From assembly GCA_020438185.1 (NCBI GenBank), contig JAGQVC010000128.1, positions 1 through 5,772 on the forward strand: a stretch of 5,772 bases of DNA, in the 5' to 3' direction. The notes below the pieces were generated by a model. The model did no database searches, had not been told where the DNA came from, and saw only the letters and a list, made by a program, of their open reading frames with translations. This DNA is from Bacteroidota bacterium. GTDB taxonomy: Bacteria; Bacteroidota; Bacteroidia; M30B66. Shown here piece by piece: positions 1-5,772 of this stretch. How positions within the stretch are numbered: the stretch's first letter is position 1; the number at the start of each line of letters is the position of its first letter. The translations under genes were made by a program, and so were the position numbers.

Positions 1-9
1 CGCAAGAAT

Positions 10-37
10 AAAAAAAGCAATCCATTGGATTGCTTTT
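10..37 (-). terminator. Rho-independent terminator closing the uppS-bamA-skp unit
   Basis: Read on the minus strand, this is a perfect 11-bp stem (AAAAGCAATCC pairing with GGATTGCTTTT) with a 3-base AAT loop. It runs into seven consecutive T residues, the first four of which are the end of the stem. It begins 25 bases past the stop codon of the distal skp/ompH gene, where an operon terminator is expected. On the plus strand the hairpin is followed by only four T residues, so it should act mainly on minus-strand transcripts. The structure is read directly from the sequence; termination itself is inferred. Confidence 0.88.
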
Positions 38-61
38 AGAAAGATAAATATTGTTAACCTG

Positions 62-574
62 TCAGGGAAGATTGAGCTTTTTCTTTACGAGATTCAGAAT
101 ATTGTCGGACTCTTCCCAGAATATCAAAGCACCAACTGAAGTGTCAAAGATGTAGGTGTAACCATTTTCTTTAGCCACATCCTCAATTGCTTTTTTTGCC
201 TTATCTATTATTGGGTTAATGAGTCTTTGCTCTTCATCCTCAAGAGTGCTCTGAGCCTGCTGCTGGAAGTTCTGAATTCGATTAGCCAGTGAGTTCAACT
301 CTTCTTCCTTATCTTTTTTTAGCAATTCAGACATTTTGGGTGACTCGGCCACATATTTTTCCTGCTTAGCTCTGTATTCATTCATCATTTCTTCCAGCTG
401 TTTTTGAACAGACTGTGTGATTGAATCCATTTCAGCCGCCGCAACCTTTCTTTCCGGCATCAAACTGAGTAATTCAGCTGAATTAACATGACCAAACTTG
501 TTCTTTGATTGGGCAAAAGTTGCAGTTTGCAGCATTAGCACTGCCAGCAGTGAGAAAAAAATATTTCGCTTCAT
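62..574 (-). CDS. Skp/OmpH-family periplasmic chaperone (distal copy)
   Basis: This 170-residue protein is the size of the Skp/OmpH family, whose members hold unfolded outer-membrane proteins in the periplasm and pass them towards the BAM machine. Residues 1-21 form a signal peptide (MKRN, then a hydrophobic core, then TFA before Gln22). The mature start FGHVNSAELLSLMPE (27-41) is the typical first strand and turn of the family. Residues about 45-125 are charged and Gln-rich, predicted as the coiled-coil arms. The second half of the body domain follows: KAIEDVAKENGYTYIFDTS (128-146), then a NILNLVKKKL helix (158-167). The gene starts 13 bases after the stop of its paralogue, so the two are surely co-transcribed, and the terminator follows directly. 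Tandem ompH genes after bamA are usual in Bacteroidota. Family assignment is firm; client range is not visible. Confidence 0.92.
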   Translation of the reverse strand: MKRNIFFSLLAVLMLQTATFAQSKNKFGHVNSAELLSLMPERKVAAAEMDSITQSVQKQLEEMMNEYRAKQEKYVAESPKMSELLKKDKEEELNSLANRIQNFQQQAQSTLEDEEQRLINPIIDKAKKAIEDVAKENGYTYIFDTSVGALIFWEESDNILNLVKKKLNLP

Positions 575-587
575 GCGTATTAGTTAG

Positions 588-1148
588 TTATTGTTTTTTA
601 TTAAGATCTGAATCATCACTGTCGTCAGTTTGACCAGGCGTATATCCCATATCTTCCAGAACCTGATCTGAAATATCATATTTGGGATTTGTGAAAAGCA
701 TTGTCAGGTCGCTTGATTTGTCAAACACTACGGCGTAGTTTTTTTGAGTAGCGATTTCTTTAATAGCATTATAAATTTTGTCCTGAACAGGTTTAATGAG
801 GTCCTGTCGCTTCTGAAGCAAGTCACCACCTTTACCAAATCTCTGTTTTTGAAGCTCCTTGGCTGCTTTCTCCTTGTCAATTATTTCTTCCTCACGTTTG
901 CGCTTCATATCGTCAGTTAACAGAATCGCTTCAGCCTGGAAATCATTATACATTTTATCAATTTCAGCGAACTTGGCCTCGATTTCTTTTTGCCACTGAA
1001 TCGATATCCGGTCCAGTTGCTGCTGAGCAGATTTATACTCGGGGAGATTCTCAAGAATGTATTGAGTATCCACATATGCGAATTTTTGTGCCGGCAGGAA
1101 TTCTATTCCAGCCAGTAACAATAAACAGGTTAACAGGATTTTTTTCAT
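588..1148 (-). CDS. Skp/OmpH-family periplasmic chaperone (bamA-proximal copy)
   Basis: A second Skp/OmpH-like chaperone, 186 residues from the preferred start. I chose the ATG at 1148, not the in-frame ATG at 1181. From 1148 the protein begins with a clean signal peptide (MKKILLT, hydrophobic core, LPA before Gln21), while the longer start would put 11 unrelated residues before it. A promoter-like TACTTTTG also lies between the two ATGs. The mature protein opens with KFAYVDTQYILENLPEYK, the family's first strand and helix. A long charged coiled-coil stretch covers about residues 40-125, and IKEIATQKNYAVVFDKSSDL closes the body domain. Unlike its neighbour it ends in a hydrophilic, acidic tail (TDDSDDSDLNKKQ). 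It lies 103 bases after bamA and 13 bases before the other copy. The two paralogues are clearly diverged, so they may divide clients or form mixed trimers (inference). Confidence 0.92.
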   Translation of the reverse strand: MKKILLTCLLLLAGIEFLPAQKFAYVDTQYILENLPEYKSAQQQLDRISIQWQKEIEAKFAEIDKMYNDFQAEAILLTDDMKRKREEEIIDKEKAAKELQKQRFGKGGDLLQKRQDLIKPVQDKIYNAIKEIATQKNYAVVFDKSSDLTMLFTNPKYDISDQVLEDMGYTPGQTDDSDDSDLNKKQ

Positions 1149-1168
1149 AACCGGTTGAATTGAAGGTG

Positions 1169-1176
1169 CAAAAGTA
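1169..1176 (-). promoter_or_regulatory. Probable -7 promoter element for the tandem skp/ompH genes
   Basis: The minus strand reads TACTTTTG, an exact match to the Bacteroidota -7 consensus TAnnTTTG. A TTTTG that could serve as the -33 element lies 24 bases further upstream (1205-1201), a little longer than the usual spacing of about 17-23. Transcription would begin near 1162, giving a leader of roughly 14 bases before the ATG at 1148. This would let the chaperone pair be expressed separately from uppS-bamA. The match is seen; activity is inferred. Confidence 0.5.
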
Positions 1177-1251
1177 AACATTTATCTATGGGTTTTCCTG
1201 CAAAAGGCAACAATCGTGCAAAGCACATGAAATCTAATAAACCAGGTTTTA

Positions 1252-3771
1252 TTAATTGAAGTTCTGTCCGATTATGAAGTGAAATTGGCCTTTCGCCATA
1301 CCGGAATATCCGGGTATATCATCAAAACGACGCCCGTAATCAAGACCTAGCAGTCCGAACATTGGGAGGAAAACTCTTACCCCAACACCTGCAGACCGTT
1401 TAATATTAAATGGATTGAAATCATTGAAGCTACTCCAGGCGTTACCTCCTTCAGCAAATGCAAGTGCGAAAACAGTTGCAGAAGGATTTAATGATATCGG
1501 GAATCTCAACTCCATCGTATAACGGTTGTAAATTGGAGCATCGCTGCCGGTCTGTCCGGAAATAGAACCATCATCATAGCCTCTGAGACCAACAATTTCA
1601 GCACCCAGGAATTGCGCTCCAAAGGTTAATCCGCTCAATCCTGTTCCACCGTATCTGAAACGCTCAAACGGCGCGAGGCCTTTGTTCCTGTTGTACAATC
1701 CAAGGAATCCAAAATTTGCCCGGGTCATGAGCACAAGTGTATTCTTGTTTTTGGACAGGGGAGTAAACCATTGTGCATCAAACTTCCATTTGTGAAACTC
1801 AACCCACTTGTATTTTTGCTGATCTGTGATTAGTTCTTCAGGGGGAATACCGGCTAATATGGAATAAGGCGGGGTTACCTGAACCGAAAGACTAATGTTT
1901 GAACCTGATTTAGGATAAATAGGCTGATCAATGGAATTCCTCGAGAAGGTATTAGTTATACTAAAGTTGTTGGCAAAGCCATTCGAAAGCACAAATGCAG
2001 TTGAGTTTATCAGCTCATAATATTGATAGCTTAGTGAGGCCTGATAGGTAAAGAAGTCATCCGGCCATTTGAGTCTTCGACCATAACCCAGAATAATACC
2101 GGTGTTTTTGGTAAGACTTAGATTGGGATCATTCTTAGGTGCTCCGTTTCCAAACAGAGAATGGTAAGCTGTAATTGTAAGGGAATTTGGTTTTTTTCCA
2201 CCGAGCCAGGGCTCGGTGAACGACAAATTATAGCTCTGAAACGCCCGCCCGGTGGATGAGGCGTTTATAGAAAGCCTTTGTCCGTCCCCCGAAGGTAGAG
2301 GCCTCCAGGCACTTTTCTTAAAAAACTTGCTTGCGCTAAAGTTATTAAAAGCCAGACCCAGGTTTCCGATAAGCCTTCCGGCCCCCCAGCCTCCCGACAA
2401 CTGTAGCTGATCTGAAGGTTTTTCTTCGACCTGGTATTCAATATCTACTGTACCGTCCTGTGGATTTGGCATGGGATTAACCCCCATTTTTTCAGGGTCG
2501 AAATATCCAAGCTGGGAAAGCTCCCTTTGAGTCCGGATAATATCAGAACGCCTGAATAATTGTCCAGGTCTGGTTCGGATCTCTCTTAAAATTACATGAT
2601 CGTTGGTTTTGTCGTTTCCAACTATTGTAACTCTGTTAATCCGGGCTTGTTTTCCTTCATAGATCCTCATCTCAATATCCACCGAATCTCCTTTAACAAA
2701 TGTCTCTACCGGTGTTACCTGAAAGAAGAGATGTCCATCATTCATATATAGGGAGGAAACATCTGATTCTGAGGCATTCATAAAAAGGTTTTGCTCCAGA
2801 TTTGCCTGATTGTAAACGTCGCCTTTCTTTATTCCAAGAATGTCACCCAGCTGCTTGGAAGTGTATTTGGTGTTCCCGACCCAGCTGATATTCCTGAAAT
2901 AATACCTGTTCCCTTCTTCAATAGTCAGTTCTACATTTATTCTCTTTTTATCGTAGCGGTAAACCGTGTCTTTAACAATTGTCACATCCTTGTAACCTTT
3001 ATCGTAATACAGATTTAATATTTTCTTCTGGTCATCGATAAAGTTTTCTTCCATGTATTTAGAAGTTGTAAAAATGCTCCACCAGGGGTTCTCCTTGGTG
3101 TTTTTCATTTTTCTTTTCAATTTGCCGTCAGCAATCTGCTCATTGCCATTAATGCGAATCTTATGGATTTTGATTCTGCGGTTCTTCTGAATTTCTATAT
3201 TAAGTAATTCTCCTCCGCCGGGAATGGTATCCGGTTGTGAACTCACCTTCACTTCAACATCCATGAAACCTTTGTCAACAAAATAATCAAGAACAGTTTG
3301 CCTTGTTGTTACCAGCAGGTTCTCGTTAATTGGTTTGCCCCGAATCAATCTCACGGCTTCTCTCAAATCGTCGGCTTCATTTTTTTTAACACCCGTGAAA
3401 CGAAAACGAGACAATCTTGCCCTTTCCGTTAATTCCACTTCAAGAAAAATTTTATCAGCTTCAATTTTTGAAGCATTTACGGATATTCCCGTAAATAATC
3501 CTTGTTTCCACAGAGACGTTATTGCATTGCTTATCTGATCCCCCGGAATCATCACTTTCTGACCCACCTGCAGGCCAGTTAACAGCCTGAGTATGTTTTG
3601 GTCAAGAACACTGCTGTCCTTTGTAATAAATGAAATGGATGCAATCTCGTACTCTTTGGGCGAGCTGTATGATATATTCTTCAAAGCATCACCCAGACTA
3701 ATTTGTGCCTGAACTGCGATGGTGGAGATAAGTAGAACGAGTGGGAGTAATTTCCTTAAAATCAAAATCAA
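1252..3771 (-). CDS. bamA: BamA/Omp85 outer-membrane protein assembly factor
   Basis: This 839-residue protein is the core of the BAM machine, which folds and inserts beta-barrel proteins into the outer membrane. A signal peptide covers about residues 1-22 (RK, hydrophobic core, VQA before Gln23). Five POTRA domains follow at roughly 41-116, 119-196, 199-286, 290-373 and 376-449, each ending in a strand such as IFLEVELTE, VELTIEEG or VDIEYQVEEKP. The third has a WW-SIF-TTSKY insertion like other Bacteroidota BamA proteins. The 16-strand barrel fills about 455-839. LRGYDD (729-734) matches the VRGF/Y motif of the inward-folded loop 6. The C-terminal strand ends FHFIIGQNFN, so the usual final Phe is one residue from the end. 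No ATG is available near the start: the frame opens with TTG at 3771 overlapping the uppS TGA (TTGA), and a second TTG lies two codons in. Translational coupling to uppS is likely. Confidence 0.96.
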   Translation of the reverse strand: MILILRKLLPLVLLISTIAVQAQISLGDALKNISYSSPKEYEIASISFITKDSSVLDQNILRLLTGLQVGQKVMIPGDQISNAITSLWKQGLFTGISVNASKIEADKIFLEVELTERARLSRFRFTGVKKNEADDLREAVRLIRGKPINENLLVTTRQTVLDYFVDKGFMDVEVKVSSQPDTIPGGGELLNIEIQKNRRIKIHKIRINGNEQIADGKLKRKMKNTKENPWWSIFTTSKYMEENFIDDQKKILNLYYDKGYKDVTIVKDTVYRYDKKRINVELTIEEGNRYYFRNISWVGNTKYTSKQLGDILGIKKGDVYNQANLEQNLFMNASESDVSSLYMNDGHLFFQVTPVETFVKGDSVDIEMRIYEGKQARINRVTIVGNDKTNDHVILREIRTRPGQLFRRSDIIRTQRELSQLGYFDPEKMGVNPMPNPQDGTVDIEYQVEEKPSDQLQLSGGWGAGRLIGNLGLAFNNFSASKFFKKSAWRPLPSGDGQRLSINASSTGRAFQSYNLSFTEPWLGGKKPNSLTITAYHSLFGNGAPKNDPNLSLTKNTGIILGYGRRLKWPDDFFTYQASLSYQYYELINSTAFVLSNGFANNFSITNTFSRNSIDQPIYPKSGSNISLSVQVTPPYSILAGIPPEELITDQQKYKWVEFHKWKFDAQWFTPLSKNKNTLVLMTRANFGFLGLYNRNKGLAPFERFRYGGTGLSGLTFGAQFLGAEIVGLRGYDDGSISGQTGSDAPIYNRYTMELRFPISLNPSATVFALAFAEGGNAWSSFNDFNPFNIKRSAGVGVRVFLPMFGLLGLDYGRRFDDIPGYSGMAKGQFHFIIGQNFN

Positions 3772-4514
3772 ACGGTCTTTATTTGTTCACTGGTTTTGCC
3801 AAACCGACGTTCTCTCTGCTGAAATGAAATAATTGCATCGTATAAGTCTTCCCTTCTGAAGTCAGGCCAAAGTTTGTCGGTGAAGTACAACTCAGCATAA
3901 GAGATTTGCCAAAGCAAAAAGTTACTGATACGATGCTCTCCTGATGTTCTGATTAATAATTCCGGATCCGGCATCCCGGCAGTATTGAGGTGTGACGCAA
4001 TTAATTGTTCGTTGACATTTTCTGGAGATAAATCACCGGATTTAACCTTTTCGGAGATTTCCTTAACTGCTTTTGTTATTTCCCATCTGGAGCTGTAAGA
4101 TAATGCAAGCACCAGAGTCATTCTGGTATTGGATGCGGTTTTCTTTTTGGCTTCCTCAAGTTCTCTTCGTGCTTTTGAAGGTAAGGCATTCGTGTCGCCG
4201 ATTGTATCCAACCGGATATTATTATCCATCAAGGTTTTGGTTTCGCCGGCAATGGTAGAAACCAGCAACGTCATCAGGGCGTTTATCTCAAACTTGGGTC
4301 GGTTCCAGTTTTCGGTAGAAAACGCATACAAGGTCAAATAAGAAACACCGAGCTCTGCGCATGCTTCAACGGTGTCTCGTACAGCCTTAACACCGCTTTC
4401 GTGTCCAAAAGTTCTGAGCTTACCCTGGGCTTTTGCCCATCGTCCGTTTCCATCCATGATTACTGCTATGTGAGCAGGTAATGATGAAATCTGAATGTCC
4501 TCCTTAATTGCCAT
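3768..4514 (-). CDS. uppS: Isoprenyl transferase, undecaprenyl-diphosphate synthase (UppS)
   Basis: This cytoplasmic cis-prenyltransferase adds isopentenyl diphosphate units to farnesyl diphosphate to make C55 undecaprenyl diphosphate, the carrier for peptidoglycan and surface-glycan building blocks. At 248 residues it is the normal family length. IAVIMDGNGRWA (16-27) carries the Mg-binding Asp21. His38 follows in RTFGHESG, and FSTENW (65-70) is the conserved catalytic loop. SYSSRWEI (139-146) replaces the NYGGRWDI of the E. coli enzyme. LLIRTSGEHRISNFLLWQ (186-203) holds the diphosphate-binding Arg189 and Arg195, with Glu208 in the following YAELYF. No signal peptide or membrane segment is present, as expected. 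The ATG at 4514 places the first motif at the usual distance. The gene is preceded by a promoter-like element and hairpin, and its stop overlaps the bamA start, so it probably heads the uppS-bamA transcript. Confidence 0.96.
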   Translation of the reverse strand: MAIKEDIQISSLPAHIAVIMDGNGRWAKAQGKLRTFGHESGVKAVRDTVEACAELGVSYLTLYAFSTENWNRPKFEINALMTLLVSTIAGETKTLMDNNIRLDTIGDTNALPSKARRELEEAKKKTASNTRMTLVLALSYSSRWEITKAVKEISEKVKSGDLSPENVNEQLIASHLNTAGMPDPELLIRTSGEHRISNFLLWQISYAELYFTDKLWPDFRREDLYDAIISFQQRERRFGKTSEQIKTV

Positions 4515-4526
4515 ATTAAATCAAAT

Positions 4527-4543
4527 CGCCGGCAAAGCCGGCG
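4527..4543 (-). repeat. GC-rich inverted repeat (leader hairpin) before uppS
   Basis: A perfect 7-bp stem, CGCCGGC pairing with GCCGGCG, closes a 3-base loop (TTT on the minus strand). It ends 12 bases before the uppS ATG and begins about 11 bases after the probable -7 element, so it would sit almost at the 5' end of the uppS mRNA. The stem is all G and C in an otherwise AT-rich gap. What follows on the minus strand (ATTTGATTTAAT) is not a continuous T tract, so it is a poor match to a Rho-independent terminator. Roles in mRNA stability, translation control or protein binding are all possible; none can be chosen from sequence alone. Confidence 0.75.
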
Positions 4544-4554
4544 TATGAAGATTG

Positions 4555-4562
4555 CAAAGATA
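4555..4562 (-). promoter_or_regulatory. uppS: Probable -7 promoter element for uppS-bamA
   Basis: The minus strand reads TATCTTTG, an exact match to the Bacteroidota -7 consensus TAnnTTTG, 40 bases upstream of the uppS ATG. The expected start of transcription is near 4549, just before the GC-rich hairpin. No clear TTTG lies at the expected -33 distance; the nearest TTTTG is only 10 bases upstream. Placement in the longest gap of the window and directly before uppS supports it, but an eight-base pattern alone is weak evidence. Confidence 0.5.
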
Positions 4563-4773
4563 GAACGATTCGCAAAACCTTTTATTGGTCTATTGATTGG
4601 CTCCGGAAAATAATAGGTAATATATTGAATGATAAGCGTTTGTCTGTCCCGGGTTAGCTGTTTGTTCGGGGGATTTGTTCTGGAAATGAAAACCAGCGAA
4701 CGAATTATAAATCCAAACATTAACAGTTTTCAGCCATAGACCCGAAAAATAGCTATACTGAATTCGTCGATGA
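4563..4773. other. Non-coding gap between the FGE-like gene and uppS
   Basis: Together with the promoter and hairpin described separately, this makes a 259-base gap, the longest in the window. I see no RNA gene, repeat or convincing terminator for the upstream FGE-like gene. The nearest candidate is a short self-complementary ATAGCTAT followed by TTTT, which cannot form a useful hairpin. An 84-codon minus-strand reading frame crosses it and runs into uppS in another frame, but its composition is not protein-like. Read-through from the upstream genes into uppS is therefore possible. Confidence 0.6.
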
Positions 4774-5559
4774 TCAATTTTCTATAATCTCAACAAAGTA
4801 CCTAAAACCAATGTAGGTCTGAGCATCTCCATCATATTCCTGCACCTGATCAACCTTCAAAAACTCAGGACCATACAGCCAGCTACCTCCTTTTGCAATT
4901 CCTTTTTCATCAACCATTTCAGCTACGTTTCCACTCATATTAAATAGCCCGTAACTGTTTTTCCAATATGAATTCACAGGAGCAGTTACATCTGCACTTG
5001 CCATGTTTTTTCCTTCAATAGCCAATGTGTCAGTCATTTCTCGCTTATAGTTACACAAAACCTGACCCGATTTATTGCGCAAATATTCTCCTTTCCAAGG
5101 GTACATTGCATTATTATCACCTGCCTGTGCTGCTGTTATCCATTCTTTTTCAGTTGGCAGTCGAAAAAGTACTTTTTCAAATTTCTTCCCGGAAGCAGCA
5201 TTGTATTGTTTCGTCAACCATTCACAATACTTATTTGCCGCTTCATAACTAATATTCACAACCGGATAATTTTGATAAGCCGGGTGGCTGTGATAATAAT
5301 GAACATAAGGCTCATTAAACGCGGCGCTTCTATTCCAATTTGAAGTATCTATTTGAGCTAAGGCCAACAAACTTGAATCATCAGATTGTCTGAGGTAGTT
5401 TAAATAAGTCAAATACTGCATGTTCGAAACTTCATATTTTGAAGCATAAAGTCCTTCAGAAATTTTAACAAAGGATTTATTGATTTCCTTGATGTCAATC
5501 TGTCCGGCAGCAACTATGCATGAAAATGTCGAAATCAAAATTGCGAGTATTTTTTGCAT
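4774..5559 (-). CDS. Secreted FGE/SUMF1-fold protein lacking catalytic cysteines
   Basis: This 261-residue exported protein is essentially one formylglycine-generating-enzyme-like (SUMF1/EgtB/PvdO, C-type-lectin-like) domain. Residues 1-19 form a signal peptide, probably cut after Ala-Ala-Gly before Gln20; Cys14 in TFSC is a poor lipobox. Family motifs follow in order: YEVSNMQY (42-49), HPAYQNYPVVNISYEAANKY (92-111), FRLPTEKEW (132-140), YPW (153-155), SYGLFNMSGNVAEM (202-215), KGGSW (223-227) and GFRYF (251-255). True FGEs carry two copper-binding cysteines just after GGSW. Here that stretch reads LYGPEFLKV, and the only cysteines are 14, 112 and 169, so sulfatase activation is unlikely and a structural or binding role is favoured. 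It begins 25 bases after the PorG-type gene and is probably co-transcribed. GldJ and GldK/PorK of gliding and T9SS use the same fold but are longer lipoproteins, so I assign no gene symbol. Confidence 0.88.
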   Translation of the reverse strand: MQKILAILISTFSCIVAAGQIDIKEINKSFVKISEGLYASKYEVSNMQYLTYLNYLRQSDDSSLLALAQIDTSNWNRSAAFNEPYVHYYHSHPAYQNYPVVNISYEAANKYCEWLTKQYNAASGKKFEKVLFRLPTEKEWITAAQAGDNNAMYPWKGEYLRNKSGQVLCNYKREMTDTLAIEGKNMASADVTAPVNSYWKNSYGLFNMSGNVAEMVDEKGIAKGGSWLYGPEFLKVDQVQEYDGDAQTYIGFRYFVEIIEN

Positions 5560-5584
5560 CTTATTTTTCTAAAAGGGGGTTAAC

Positions 5585-5772
5585 TTATTTATAAGCCGCA
5601 CATTCAGGTCTTTTCGGCTCGATTTTATACGTAATGGTAAGGCCTGCAAAAGAATACCAGTCTCGGTTTGTCTGGTTTCCCCTTTGTCTGCCGGTATTTA
5701 TCTGACCCGGATTTACAAGCGAACGGTCACCGAGTTCCGCGGCAATCGATCCGTTTGTCGCGAACAGTACAT
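5585..5772 (-). CDS. porG: PorG-like DUF6089 outer-membrane beta-barrel protein, C-terminal part
   Basis: Only the last 61 codons and the TAA stop are present; the gene continues beyond the right edge. The segment reads LFATNGSIAAELGDRS, a Gly/Asn/Gln-rich linker, then NRDWYSFAGLTITYKI and a short tail EPKRPECAAYK. The DWYSFAGLTITY strand is characteristic of the C terminus of DUF6089 proteins, which are beta-barrels of the outer membrane. The best-known member is PorG of the Porphyromonas gingivalis type IX secretion system, which associates with the PorK/PorN ring. In that species porG lies just before uppS, bamA and two ompH genes (recalled from the literature), and the same order here, with one gene inserted, supports the call. 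The symbol rests on the C terminus plus gene order; the N-terminal half is not visible. Confidence 0.72.
   Translation of the reverse strand, partial: VLFATNGSIAAELGDRSLVNPGQINTGRQRGNQTNRDWYSFAGLTITYKIEPKRPECAAYK

Noticed and set aside
1235..1254. Inverted repeat TAATAAA/TTTATTA spanning the bamA stop codon, as a possible terminator
   Set aside because: The stem is only seven A-T pairs and no T tract follows on the minus strand, so it should be too weak to terminate; it may be chance in an AT-rich gap.
2791..3538. Plus-strand reading frames of 75 and 67 codons inside bamA
   Set aside because: Both lie wholly antisense to the well-supported bamA gene and show no domain or start context, so they are shadows of its codon pattern.
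4078..4098. YSSR in place of YGGR in UppS as a possible loss of function
   Set aside because: From memory, LSYSSRWE-type sequences are common in Bacteroidota UppS, and all the catalytic residues I can place are intact.
4073..4341. Plus-strand reading frames of 61 and 70 codons inside uppS
   Set aside because: They are antisense to conserved uppS motifs, overlap each other in different frames and match nothing recognisable.
4466..4720. 84-codon minus-strand reading frame upstream of and into uppS
   Set aside because: It overlaps the uppS start in another frame, crosses the probable promoter and hairpin, has no recognisable domain, and its Arg/Phe/Ile-rich composition looks like translated non-coding DNA.
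5025..5252. Plus-strand 75-codon reading frame inside the FGE-like gene
   Set aside because: It is antisense to the conserved FRLPTEKEW and YPW region, which explains the sequence fully.
5518..5559. Possible lipoprotein signal (TFSC, Cys14) in the FGE-like protein, which would strengthen a PorK/GldK comparison
   Set aside because: The residues before the Cys do not fit a lipobox well, hydrophobic sequence continues after it, and AAG before Gln20 is a better signal peptidase I site.
1..5772. Mobile element, CRISPR, tRNA/rRNA or defence system
   Set aside because: I found no transposase, integrase, direct-repeat array, RNA-gene-like sequence or toxin/nuclease-type protein; the window is a co-directional envelope-biogenesis locus.

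Overview
The window looks like a chromosomal segment from a member of the Bacteroidota. Four things point there: the gene order (a PorG/DUF6089-type gene, then uppS, bamA and two skp/ompH genes), the absence of clear Shine-Dalgarno sequences, two perfect matches to the Bacteroidota -7 promoter element TAnnTTTG, and signal peptides that mostly end in Ala-Gln or Gly-Gln. All recognised genes are on the minus strand, so transcription runs from high to low coordinates.

In transcription order the layout is as follows. (1) 5772-5585 holds the last 61 codons of a DUF6089-family outer-membrane beta-barrel protein, the family of the type IX secretion (T9SS) protein PorG. (2) Twenty-five bases later, at 5559-4774, is a secreted 261-residue protein with a formylglycine-generating-enzyme-like (FGE/SUMF1) fold that lacks the catalytic cysteines. 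(3) A 259-base gap follows, carrying a probable promoter and a perfect GC-rich hairpin just before uppS. (4) uppS (4514-3768) encodes undecaprenyl-diphosphate synthase. (5) bamA (3771-1252) overlaps the uppS stop by four bases and appears to begin with TTG. (6) After a gap of about 100 bases with another probable promoter come two Skp/OmpH-like periplasmic chaperone genes (1148-588 and 574-62). A strong Rho-independent terminator at 37-10 closes the unit.

Most of the genes concern building the envelope. UppS makes the lipid carrier for peptidoglycan and surface polysaccharides. Skp/OmpH proteins carry unfolded outer-membrane proteins across the periplasm, and BamA inserts them into the outer membrane. 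PorG-type proteins are themselves outer-membrane barrels and so are likely BamA clients.

The region is mostly a conserved housekeeping locus, and I see no mobile element, CRISPR array, RNA gene or clear new system. The least ordinary part is the FGE-like gene between the porG-type gene and uppS. T9SS ring lipoproteins of the GldK/PorK type also use an FGE-like fold, so a T9SS-linked role is a reasonable but unproven idea.
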